A stretch of DNA of 64,000 bases from Ignavibacteria bacterium (GTDB lineage: Bacteria > Bacteroidota > Ignavibacteria > Tepidaquicellales > OLB5), in the NCBI GenBank assembly GCA_019912545.1, contig JAIOIK010000042.1, positions 1 to 64,000 of the forward strand. The letters run 5' to 3'. This document shows, one piece after another, positions 41,744 through 50,401 of the stretch (its first letter is position 1; each line of letters begins with the position of its first letter). A model generated the notes under the pieces. The model saw only the letters and a list, made by a program, of their open reading frames with translations. It was not told where the DNA came from and did no database searches. The position numbers and the translations under genes were made by a program.

Positions 41744-42640
41744 TTAGAGCCCCATTGTATGCCAAACAGTCTTGATCTCTGAAAAATTCTGGATATTACC
41801 AAGAGTTTCATAATGTTCATCATCAAAAATACCTTGCTTACCTTGTGGAACAGAATACACAAACCGCTTCACATTACCTGCACAGGCAGTTTGAACGTCT
41901 TTCTTGAATGACGAATTACTATCGGCATAATCAAAAGCATTCACATCCATATGTCCTGCTAAATGAGGAATAAGCTCTTTTTTCACCCCTGTAAGTATGT
42001 TAATTACTCCGCCGGGGATATCGCTTGTTGCGATGACCTCGGAAAATGATAAAGCCGGAAGCGGCGCGGTTTCAGAAGCTATAACTACACAAGTATTACC
42101 GCTCACAATTACAGGACAAATTCTGCTGATAAGAGAAAGTATTGGATACTCATTCGGCAGCAGAACACCAACAACTCCCGTTGGTTCTGCCATAGAAAAA
42201 TTAAAGTAACCATTTTGCACTGGATTAACTGATCCTGCGAGCTGTGCCCATTTATCTGCAAATCCTGCATACCATATGATTCTATCAACTGCCTTCATAA
42301 CTTCTCGTGCTGCCTGAGCGCGATCTGATGAAGTTGATTGCACTAATTCACTAGTAAACTGTTCTTTCCTGCCTTCGAGCATTTCTGCAAGTCTGTACAA
42401 TATCTGCCCTCTTTCGTATCCCGTCTTGTTTGCCCAAGCTTTGTATCCACTGCGGGCTGCAACAACAGCATTCCTTACATCTTTCCTTGAAGCGCGGGAA
42501 ACGTTGCAGATTTTCTTTTTTGTTTTGGGGTTCGTTGCAGTCATGTAACGCTCAGATTCAGTGCGGGTGAATTTGCCGCCGATAAACAACTTATACATTT
42601 TGGGGACTTCAAGTCTTGTACTCATTTTTGTAATGTACAA
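41744..42640 (-). CDS. Degenerate aldehyde dehydrogenase-fold protein lacking catalytic Cys (ALDH16 C-terminal-domain-like)
   Basis: 298 aa; 'YKLFIGGKFTRTESERYMTATNPKTKKKICNVSRASRKDVRNAVVAARSGYKAWAN' ALDH N-domain; no ELGGK and no GQxC motif. Confidence 0.75.
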   Translation of the reverse strand: MYITKMSTRLEVPKMYKLFIGGKFTRTESERYMTATNPKTKKKICNVSRASRKDVRNAVVAARSGYKAWANKTGYERGQILYRLAEMLEGRKEQFTSELVQSTSSDRAQAAREVMKAVDRIIWYAGFADKWAQLAGSVNPVQNGYFNFSMAEPTGVVGVLLPNEYPILSLISRICPVIVSGNTCVVIASETAPLPALSFSEVIATSDIPGGVINILTGVKKELIPHLAGHMDVNAFDYADSNSSFKKDVQTACAGNVKRFVYSVPQGKQGIFDDEHYETLGNIQNFSEIKTVWHTMGL

Positions 42641-42976
42641 TTAATTTCTGAATTTTCTTATTTCAGAGAATAATATTTTGCCATTAGAAGCTGAAAAGAT
42701 CGGTTTTCCATTTTCTATAATAATTACCTGAGGGGACTCGTGTTCAACTGAAAAATCGTCTGCAATCTTTTGAGAAATAGATTTCTGAGATACTACATCA
42801 ACCAGGAAAGTTTCCATGCCCATTTCACCTTCTGCCCACTCCCTTTCAAGTAATCGCTTCATTACAAAATCAATTACGCTTCCCGGCGAAAACCTGAATA
42901 CAAGAATTCTTTGAGAAGCAGAAATTTCTTTAATTTCCCCGAGTTTTTCTTCGGTTTCTATATTGATCCAGTTCAT
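42641..42976 (-). CDS. YtxJ/BrxC (DUF2847)-like bacilliredoxin homologue without Cys
   Basis: 'RILVFRFSPGSVIDFVMKRLLEREW...SPQVIIIENGKPIFSASNGKI' aligns by eye to the YtxJ 'vFKHSTrCsISsmA ... SPQvivikngkavydaSH' pattern. Confidence 0.55.
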   Translation of the reverse strand: MNWINIETEEKLGEIKEISASQRILVFRFSPGSVIDFVMKRLLEREWAEGEMGMETFLVDVVSQKSISQKIADDFSVEHESPQVIIIENGKPIFSASNGKILFSEIRKFRN

Positions 42977-43048
42977 TAATAAAAATTAAAGGTCTAGCTA
43001 AAAGAATAACTAAACCCGGATTATATTGTTATTGAAATAACTTCAAAC

Positions 43049-43177
43049 TTAAAATGGAATCCTGAAAAAAATTCCCAATACTATAAATACAACTACTACA
43101 TAAAATAATAAGAATCCTGCAGCAAATGATACACTTGCGGCAGTACTTGGATAGTTTACTTCATTTTCATTTGTCAT
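43049..43177 (-). CDS. 42-aa single-TM small membrane protein (not in ORF track)
   Basis: MTNENEVNYPSTAASVSFAAGFLLFYVVVVFIVLGIFFRIPF; ATG start and TAA stop; fills the gap between two same-strand genes. Confidence 0.55.
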   Translation of the reverse strand: MTNENEVNYPSTAASVSFAAGFLLFYVVVVFIVLGIFFRIPF

Positions 43178-43192
43178 AGTACAATTTAATGA

Positions 43193-43924
43193 TTATTTTC
43201 CAGAAATGTAATTCTTTAACTCCTCGATACTGGAATCGAATGTGAACGCTTCATAAACCTTAAAAAAATTCTTGGTATCACATATTTTTTTGTATCCATA
43301 TTTAGCTATTTCCAGTTTGCTATCTTCAAAAGTGAAATATCCCAGCAGTTCTTTCAATTGCTCTGATGTAAAGCTATTGGCATCAATAGCAGATTTGAGA
43401 ATTGAAACATTGCTTGTTTCAAAACTTCGGTTACTCACCGAACCTTTTAGATCTTTGAAATCTTCATTCTTCATTACTTTGTATCTGCATTCATCAGATA
43501 CGTTATATGTTTCCTTATCTTTATAATTGTTGCTTTTTCCCTCATCTCCGCATTTGCTTACACTCTCGCCGGAAGGAAAGATTCTTTTGATGCCGTAGCC
43601 TTTCTTTTTATATATTGAAAAAGCATTATATTCATCTATCACAGCATAAAGATCAAGGCCTGCAGGGATCTTTATTTTGCCGTCAAATATCACGTTTGCC
43701 TGTGGAGGCACATTTGTTCCTTCTCGGACAATTTTAAGTGAATGCTCTCCCGGCGAGACATTATCAAACTCAGCATAATTCCCGGTGGATAGCTGAGTAT
43801 TATCGAATGTAACTGAAAAATCTCCGTCATCGTAAAGCGAGAGCTGCAAATATGAGTTTTGTGAATAGCTTTTGGCAAACAACAGCGTTATTAGAATTAA
43901 TGCAAATGATAATTTGGTAAACAT
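43193..43924 (-). CDS. DUF4476 domain-containing protein
   Basis: Signal peptide; C-terminal 'FTSEQLKELLGYFTFEDSKLEIAKYGYKKICDTKNFFKVYEAFTFDSSIEEL'. Confidence 0.75.
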   Translation of the reverse strand: MFTKLSFALILITLLFAKSYSQNSYLQLSLYDDGDFSVTFDNTQLSTGNYAEFDNVSPGEHSLKIVREGTNVPPQANVIFDGKIKIPAGLDLYAVIDEYNAFSIYKKKGYGIKRIFPSGESVSKCGDEGKSNNYKDKETYNVSDECRYKVMKNEDFKDLKGSVSNRSFETSNVSILKSAIDANSFTSEQLKELLGYFTFEDSKLEIAKYGYKKICDTKNFFKVYEAFTFDSSIEELKNYISGK

Positions 43925-44009
43925 TATTATCAGATCCTTTCTCTGTATTTTTTTTAAAACTTATTTTGAATTTGCAGCCGGAGTCATCAGATAATGATCT
44001 CCGGAAGCA

Positions 44010-45422
44010 TTAAGATACTTTTTCCTGAGGCTTTATCGTTTCTATGATTGATTTTTCGATTGAGAAAGCAAAATTATCATTCCTGATCCTCCATCTGGAT
44101 ATAGTCTTCAAAGGTTTTTTTAGTACTCTTTCTTTACCCCCGGAGAATCGGTTATAGAACTTGAACTTCTCGACATATTTATATTTTTCCTTAGTTACCC
44201 ACGGACCTGAAGACCCGATATAATCGAAATCAGCCCACTCCTCCAAACTTGCCGGCATTTTGTATCCTTGTTTTTCAACTTCTGTAGTTATGTTTGAACC
44301 CGGATATGGTTTGTAATAAAATACGGGTGTTTCAAATTTCGGACTCATTTCCCGGAGCTTGTTCGCTATTGCGAGTGATTGTTTTACACTGCGATCGCTT
44401 TCACCCGGAAAACCGATTATAACCGGAAAGTGAGCGGCAATCCCGAATTTTTTACATATTTCTGCACAATACATTACCTGCTCAACAGTAATATCTTTCT
44501 TCAGCCAATTTAGCATTTCATTTGAGCCTGATTCAACGCCTATTAGCACCCATCTTAAACCTGATCTCACCAGATGTTTAAAAATGTCTTCGCTTAATCT
44601 TGATCCCTGGTCAGCACGCATCGTTGCAGTCCATTTAAATTTAAGGTTTCTTTTCAGGAATTCATCTGCAATTGATATTGCCCTATCTTTATAAGTAAAA
44701 AAGGTCTCATCCTGGAAAGCAAGTTCAGCAAATTTGTATTTGTTCCATTGAAAAGAGATCTCTTCTCCCATTCTTTCTGGTGATAATGCCGACCATTTTC
44801 TGTTATAAACCTGCGGGTCGGCGCAAAACGAACACCTGAAGAAACAGCCAATTGACGAAATAAAATCAAATTGTCTTTGACCTTTTAGTTTAAAGTAACC
44901 TTCAACCGGAATGTGCTCATATTTCTGGAAACCAAGTTCATTCATATCCTTCAAGTCACGGGGCGGATTGCGTATTATCTTCCCTTCTTCTTTATAGCAT
45001 ATGCCTCGCAGACCGGAAAAACTTCCGCCATTAGAAATCTTTTCCACCAAAGAGGCAAAGACATTTTCACCCTGACCCTGAACAGTAACATCTATAGACT
45101 CCTCCATAAGAGTATCTGTTGGGAACAAAGAAGTATGCCACCCTCCCCAGATAATTTTCAGACGAGGATATAGTTTTTTTAAAGTCCTAGATGCTGCCAG
45201 GGCATTCTTAATTGGTGCGCCTGTGAGTACTGTCATACCGACACAAATAGCATCTTTTGAAGAAGAAATAAGTCTATTTATCGGATCTTTCTCTAACCGC
45301 GCATCGATAATTAAAACTTCATATTCTTTCTCATCGAGATTCGACGCAAGAGCAACAAGCGATAAGGGCATTGTATAGAATACAGCCTTTGGATTGTATA
45401 AGATTATTTTTTTTCGGATCAA
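44010..45422 (-). CDS. B12-binding-domain radical SAM protein (BchE/P-methylase-like)
   Basis: 'CFFRCSFCADP' CxxxCxxC; 'GQGENVFASLVEKI', 'IIGFPGES'. Confidence 0.88.
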   Translation of the reverse strand: MIRKKIILYNPKAVFYTMPLSLVALASNLDEKEYEVLIIDARLEKDPINRLISSSKDAICVGMTVLTGAPIKNALAASRTLKKLYPRLKIIWGGWHTSLFPTDTLMEESIDVTVQGQGENVFASLVEKISNGGSFSGLRGICYKEEGKIIRNPPRDLKDMNELGFQKYEHIPVEGYFKLKGQRQFDFISSIGCFFRCSFCADPQVYNRKWSALSPERMGEEISFQWNKYKFAELAFQDETFFTYKDRAISIADEFLKRNLKFKWTATMRADQGSRLSEDIFKHLVRSGLRWVLIGVESGSNEMLNWLKKDITVEQVMYCAEICKKFGIAAHFPVIIGFPGESDRSVKQSLAIANKLREMSPKFETPVFYYKPYPGSNITTEVEKQGYKMPASLEEWADFDYIGSSGPWVTKEKYKYVEKFKFYNRFSGGKERVLKKPLKTISRWRIRNDNFAFSIEKSIIETIKPQEKVS

Positions 45423-45430
45423 ATTACATT

Positions 45431-46780
45431 TTATCTGGACTTGGCAAGCTGGTACAATGGACTCAACTTCTCTACTAAATTGGGGAAGTGCTTCATTGCA
45501 GATTCAAGATCAGCAACAGCAAGTCTGTAATTACCCAAATTATAATATGCTATTCCCCTGTTTTCCTGAACAATATAGTAATGAGGGCTGACACTCAGAG
45601 CTTTATTATAATTGTTAACAGCGGCCTGATATTCGTCTCTATCAAGATATAAATTCCCTAAAAAATAATACGCTGTGGAATCTCCCGGATTTAATAGAAT
45701 CGCATTATTGAGATCACTTTCTCCTTCAGGTATCTTTCCCATACTGATCATGATCTGAGACCTGTATGTAAAAGCCGAAGATAACTTGTCATCAATCCTG
45801 ATAACCTTATCAAGATCGATCAGGGCAAGAGAGTCTTTTCCTTCTCTGTAAAATATTATGCCCCGTTCAAGGTATGCAACTGTATCCATCGGGTTTAGTT
45901 TTATTGCTTCCTCAAAATCCGTAAAAGCCTTCTTAGTCTGTCCTGTCTTCGCATAAGAAAGCCCTCTCATTTTGTATACAAAAGATACATCCAGATCTGT
46001 GTTTTTAGTACCAAGAGCTTTTCCGAAGAAAACAATTGCTTTATGGTGATTGTTCATCAAACTATAAAGAATTCCTAATCCAAAATATGCCTGAGAGAAA
46101 TTCGAGTCGATCTGGACGCTCTTCAAAATGTTCTTAAGCGCAAGGGCAGAATCTTTGTTGGCAAAATAAGCATTACCCAATCCATAAAAATATTTTGCTT
46201 TTGTCGAATCAAGTTTAGTTGCATTTAGATAGCTATCAATCGCTTCCGGGTAGTTACCGGAGTTAAAAGCTGCATTACCAAGGGAGTAATTAAGTTCAGG
46301 ATAAGTTGGATCCAGTTCCAGGGCCTGCTCAAAATATCTGCTTGCTTTAACATCATTACCCATTGCCAGGTTTAGATTACCCAGTTCAATGAATACATCA
46401 GTGTAATCTTTTTTCAGTTCAATCGCTTTTTCAAGATAAAACAGGGCTATAGTATAATTCTTACTATCTTTATAATAAGCGCCCATTCTATAATACATCT
46501 GGGCATCTTTATAGCCCATTTCATATGCATATATATAATCTCTAATGGCAAAATCATATTGTTTAAGTTCATAGTAACAGTTTCCGCGCACAAAGTACCC
46601 TGCATCGTGCCCGGTTGCAACCTGGAGATATGAATTTAAATATTTGATAGCTTCTTCATACTCATCGTTGTTATATGCTTCAATTGCTGAATTATACGCT
46701 GTTGTAGTGGAGTCAAAAGCTAAGGATAAATGCGAAGCAAGAAAAACTATTGAGGATAATAGAATGAGTTTTATATTCAT
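45431..46780 (-). CDS. Tetratricopeptide-repeat protein
   Basis: Serial 34-aa TPR units across 449 aa, N-terminal signal peptide. Confidence 0.9.
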   Translation of the reverse strand: MNIKLILLSSIVFLASHLSLAFDSTTTAYNSAIEAYNNDEYEEAIKYLNSYLQVATGHDAGYFVRGNCYYELKQYDFAIRDYIYAYEMGYKDAQMYYRMGAYYKDSKNYTIALFYLEKAIELKKDYTDVFIELGNLNLAMGNDVKASRYFEQALELDPTYPELNYSLGNAAFNSGNYPEAIDSYLNATKLDSTKAKYFYGLGNAYFANKDSALALKNILKSVQIDSNFSQAYFGLGILYSLMNNHHKAIVFFGKALGTKNTDLDVSFVYKMRGLSYAKTGQTKKAFTDFEEAIKLNPMDTVAYLERGIIFYREGKDSLALIDLDKVIRIDDKLSSAFTYRSQIMISMGKIPEGESDLNNAILLNPGDSTAYYFLGNLYLDRDEYQAAVNNYNKALSVSPHYYIVQENRGIAYYNLGNYRLAVADLESAMKHFPNLVEKLSPLYQLAKSR

Positions 46781-46803
46781 TAACTGATTTTGCTTTAAAT
46801 GAT

Positions 46804-48312
46804 TTATACCTGAAGATATTCTTTTAATCCGTGAACTCCGCCTTCCCTACCGAAGCCGCTTTCTTTAAACCCTCCGAACGGGGAAGCCGGGTTGAACTTA
46901 TTATAAGTATTAGACCAGATAATACCGGCTTTAATTTCACTTACCATCTTGAATATCTTTGAGCCTTTGTCCGTCCATATGCCTGCTGAAAGGCCATACG
47001 GCGTATTATTGGCTTTTTCAATAGCTTCCTTTGGTGTGCGAAACATTAAAACTGAGAGCACCGGACCGAATATCTCATCCTGTGCAATACGGTTAGATTG
47101 CGCCGTATTTGTGAAAAATGTAGGTCGGAACCAGAAACCCTTATCAGGTAGAACGCACTCAGGCTGATATATTGTACAGCCTTCATCAATACCTGATTGC
47201 ACCAATTCCGCTATTTTATTTAACTGCATTTTCGAGTTAATAGCTCCCACATCTGTATTCTTATCCAGCGGGTCGCCTACCCTAAGCGTTTTAAGCCTCT
47301 GTTTAAGCTTCTTAACGACAAGACTTTTGACGCTTTCCTGTACAAACAATCTTGACCCTGCGCAGCATACATGCCCCTGGTTAAAATAAATTCCGTTTAT
47401 AATCCCTTCAATTGCCTGGTCTATTGGCGCATCTTCAAAAATAATATTTGCTGCTTTTCCGCCAAGCTCAAGAGTAACCTTTTTATCAGTTCCTGCAATG
47501 CTTCTTAGAATAATTTTACCTACTTCGGTCGAACCGGTAAAGGCAATTTTCTTTACTTTGGGATGGTTAACGATGTATGAACCTGTATCGCCGGCACCAC
47601 TTAAAATATTTACAACACCATAGGGCAATTCAGCTTCCTGGATAATTTCAGCAAGTTTATAAAGAGTTAATGGAGTTGTCTCTGCGGATTTAATAACAAC
47701 AGTATTACCACATGCAAGTGCTGGTGCTATCTTCCAGGCAGCCATGAGAAGAGGGAAATTCCAGGGAATTATCTGGCCAACAACGCCAATTGGAGAAAAT
47801 TTCTTTCCGGGAAATGCGTACTGCAGCTTATCAGCCCAGCCGGCGTAATAGAAAAAATGAGCAATTGCCAATGGCACATCAACGCCTTTTGATTCTTTGA
47901 TTGGTTTGCCACCATCCATAGTTTCAATTACAGCAAGCTCTCTTGCCTTTTCCTGCATTATCCTTGCAATACGGAAAATGTACTTAGCTCTTTCCTTACC
48001 GGAAAGTTTGCTCCACACATTTTTGTAAGCCTTATCAGCCGCAAGAACAGCCCTGTTTACATCTTCTTTAGAAGCAGAAGCTACTTCAGCTATTTTCTTT
48101 TCATTTGCCGGATTTATAGTCGCAAAATATTTCTTTGCTTTAACCCATTTACCACCAACAAAAAGATCATACCTGTTTTTAAGGCTGATATGATCTTTTG
48201 CTTCGGTTGAGGGTGCATATTCCCATACAGGTTTTGACCTGCCTGAAACAATTTTCACCTCCCCGTTAGATGACGGTCTGTTTGACGCACCTGGTTTCTC
48301 TCGAAAAGTCAT
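46804..48312 (-). CDS. Aldehyde dehydrogenase (ALDH16 N-domain-like, full catalytic set)
   Basis: 'VTLELGGKAANIIFEDAPIDQAIEG', 'FNQGHVCCAGSRLFVQ', 'SPFGGFKESGFGREGGVHGLKEYL'. Confidence 0.92.
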   Translation of the reverse strand: MTFREKPGASNRPSSNGEVKIVSGRSKPVWEYAPSTEAKDHISLKNRYDLFVGGKWVKAKKYFATINPANEKKIAEVASASKEDVNRAVLAADKAYKNVWSKLSGKERAKYIFRIARIMQEKARELAVIETMDGGKPIKESKGVDVPLAIAHFFYYAGWADKLQYAFPGKKFSPIGVVGQIIPWNFPLLMAAWKIAPALACGNTVVIKSAETTPLTLYKLAEIIQEAELPYGVVNILSGAGDTGSYIVNHPKVKKIAFTGSTEVGKIILRSIAGTDKKVTLELGGKAANIIFEDAPIDQAIEGIINGIYFNQGHVCCAGSRLFVQESVKSLVVKKLKQRLKTLRVGDPLDKNTDVGAINSKMQLNKIAELVQSGIDEGCTIYQPECVLPDKGFWFRPTFFTNTAQSNRIAQDEIFGPVLSVLMFRTPKEAIEKANNTPYGLSAGIWTDKGSKIFKMVSEIKAGIIWSNTYNKFNPASPFGGFKESGFGREGGVHGLKEYLQV

Positions 48313-48324
48313 TGTATTATGAAT

Positions 48325-48531
48325 TTAAAATGGTTCGGCTTGTGATCCTTCGCCGCCTGCAGCAGCTGTATCATCGCCGCAACTTTCACCATTTGTCTCA
48401 ACGAATTTTTTTATTGAATCAAGATTCTCAAGTATCATTTTAGCTTTGCTTAAGCCAAATGAAAATGTGAATTTTGAACCGGGATTGAGGCAAATAAGTT
48501 TGTTCCCTTTGTATTCTGATATTTCAGGCAT
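48325..48531 (-). CDS. Small hypothetical protein
   Basis: 68-aa ORF between same-strand genes with tight spacing; 'LICLNPGSKFTFSFGLSKAKMILENLDSIKKFVE'. Confidence 0.6.
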   Translation of the reverse strand: MPEISEYKGNKLICLNPGSKFTFSFGLSKAKMILENLDSIKKFVETNGESCGDDTAAAGGEGSQAEPF

Positions 48532-48546
48532 GATTTTATGTTTAGG

Positions 48547-49338
48547 TTAATAAATTGAGTACTCGTAATTTTTGCTGTCTTTTATCCATCCAAAAGAATT
48601 ATTTGAAGCTGACTTTAGTTCTTTCAATGCTGAATTTTTGTCATCACATTTGTAATACTTATCAAAAAAATCAAGGCCAACATAATCATCACCGCTTATT
48701 AGCGATTGTATCATGACAGCTTCAAAAAATGTGAAATAATTAGCATCCGTACATGTAAAACCGCCCTCTTTGTATTGTTTCAGATTCTCCCTTGTGCTTT
48801 CAACATCGGGCAAAACCATATTTTCCCATACTTCATTTTTTGGTTTATAATATTTGATCTTTTTATCCCTGTATTCCACAAGCCAGTTATAACCAAGTCC
48901 CATTACCGAAGGCGACATCCTTGCATAACAATCTATCTTTGGCAGCTCTTTCGGTTTTATAATGAGGTCTGCATTTTGCATTGTAAATTTAGGTTCAGGA
49001 CCCAAAGTAATATCAAATATCAGCATTCTGTTATAGATATACGGAGAAGCTCCTTCAGTAAGAACCAAAACCAGTTCATTTTTTCCGTTACCATCAAGAT
49101 CAACTATTTCATGGCTTGAGTAATCAGAAAAAAAGCTATCTGCTGCAAACACTATTATGTTCTCTTTTTGAACTTTCATGCTGCCGTTAAAGAATCGTTG
49201 AGTATTGTAATTAAGTTCGACCTTAATATCATAATAATTTATTACAACGGTTTTAAGTGAATCATCTTCTCCGGCCTTAGTCAAATATACATGACTTAAG
49301 ATCATAACAAATGATAAAAGAATCTTTATACGCATCAA
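48547..49338 (-). CDS. Hypothetical secreted protein
   Basis: Signal peptide 'MMRIKILLSFVMILSHVYLTKAGE'; tight operon spacing. Confidence 0.6.
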   Translation of the reverse strand: MMRIKILLSFVMILSHVYLTKAGEDDSLKTVVINYYDIKVELNYNTQRFFNGSMKVQKENIIVFAADSFFSDYSSHEIVDLDGNGKNELVLVLTEGASPYIYNRMLIFDITLGPEPKFTMQNADLIIKPKELPKIDCYARMSPSVMGLGYNWLVEYRDKKIKYYKPKNEVWENMVLPDVESTRENLKQYKEGGFTCTDANYFTFFEAVMIQSLISGDDYVGLDFFDKYYKCDDKNSALKELKSASNNSFGWIKDSKNYEYSIY

Positions 49339-49353
49339 TTCGTAATATTTTTG

Positions 49354-50268
49354 TTAATCATTGGTAAAATAATCAGCAGATTGATAAAGCCCGGTTTTTT
49401 CTTTTCTATACTGCATTAGCAGGTCATTAAGCAATGTTGATGCTCCAAGTCTGAATAAGTTCGGAGTCAGCCAAGTATCTCCCAGTGTTTCTTTTACCAG
49501 ACATAAGTATGCAATAGCATCTTTTGTTGTCCTTATGCCCCCTGCCGGTTTCATTCCAACTATCCTGCCTGTTTCATTATAGAAATCCCTGATTGCCTCA
49601 AGCATTACAAGTGTTACAGGCAAGGTTGCAGCAGGCTGCACTTTCCCGGTAGATGTTTTAATGAAATCCGCTCCCGCCAGCATTGCAATTATGCTTGCTT
49701 TCCTAACATTATCAAAAGTCTCCAGCTCTCCGGTTTCAAGTATAACTTTCAAGTGTGCATCGCCGCATGCTTCCTTGATTGCTTTAACTTCGTTATAAGT
49801 ATAGTTGTAATTTCCTTCAAGGAACTCTCCCCTGCTGATCACCATATCAATTTCATCTGCTCCAAACTGAACTGCTTTTTTTACCTCATCCAGCCTGATC
49901 TTTAATGGAGACTGTCCCGAAGGGAAACCAGTAGCAACAGAAGCGACCTTTACTCCGCTTCCAAGTAGCGTTTGTTTAGCAGTTTTTATCAGATTTGGAT
50001 ATACACAAATTGCCGCAACATGAGGTACTTCAGGCTCGCCATCAATTGGATGCATTGCTTTCTGGCATAGTGCATAAACTTTTCCGTCAGAATCTTTACC
50101 TTCAAGTGTGGTAAGGTCTATCATAGAAATGGCAAGTTTTATAGCTGTTACTTTGCTTTGTTTCTTGATACTTCTTCCGGCAAGGGATGCAGCCCTTTCT
50201 TTTGCACCAACTTCATCTACTGCAAGATGGAAGGATTCAAGACTGCTTATATTTGCGTTAATATTCAT
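49354..50268 (-). CDS. deoC: Deoxyribose-phosphate aldolase
   Basis: 'SVATGFPSGQSPLKIRLDEVKKAVQFGADEIDMVIS', 'LKVILETGEL', 'DFIKTSTGKVQPAATL', 'GMKPAGGIRTTKDA'. Confidence 0.95.
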   Translation of the reverse strand: MNINANISSLESFHLAVDEVGAKERAASLAGRSIKKQSKVTAIKLAISMIDLTTLEGKDSDGKVYALCQKAMHPIDGEPEVPHVAAICVYPNLIKTAKQTLLGSGVKVASVATGFPSGQSPLKIRLDEVKKAVQFGADEIDMVISRGEFLEGNYNYTYNEVKAIKEACGDAHLKVILETGELETFDNVRKASIIAMLAGADFIKTSTGKVQPAATLPVTLVMLEAIRDFYNETGRIVGMKPAGGIRTTKDAIAYLCLVKETLGDTWLTPNLFRLGASTLLNDLLMQYRKEKTGLYQSADYFTND

Positions 50269-50401
50269 TACTTAGCACATAATTTAACTATATATTTCAA
50301 TAATAAAAACGCTTTTTGGCTGATTGTAACAAGATTTTTATGGATTATTAATAATCCTTTAAAATATTATCTTTGCTTATAAATCAAACTTAAATATCTT
50401 A

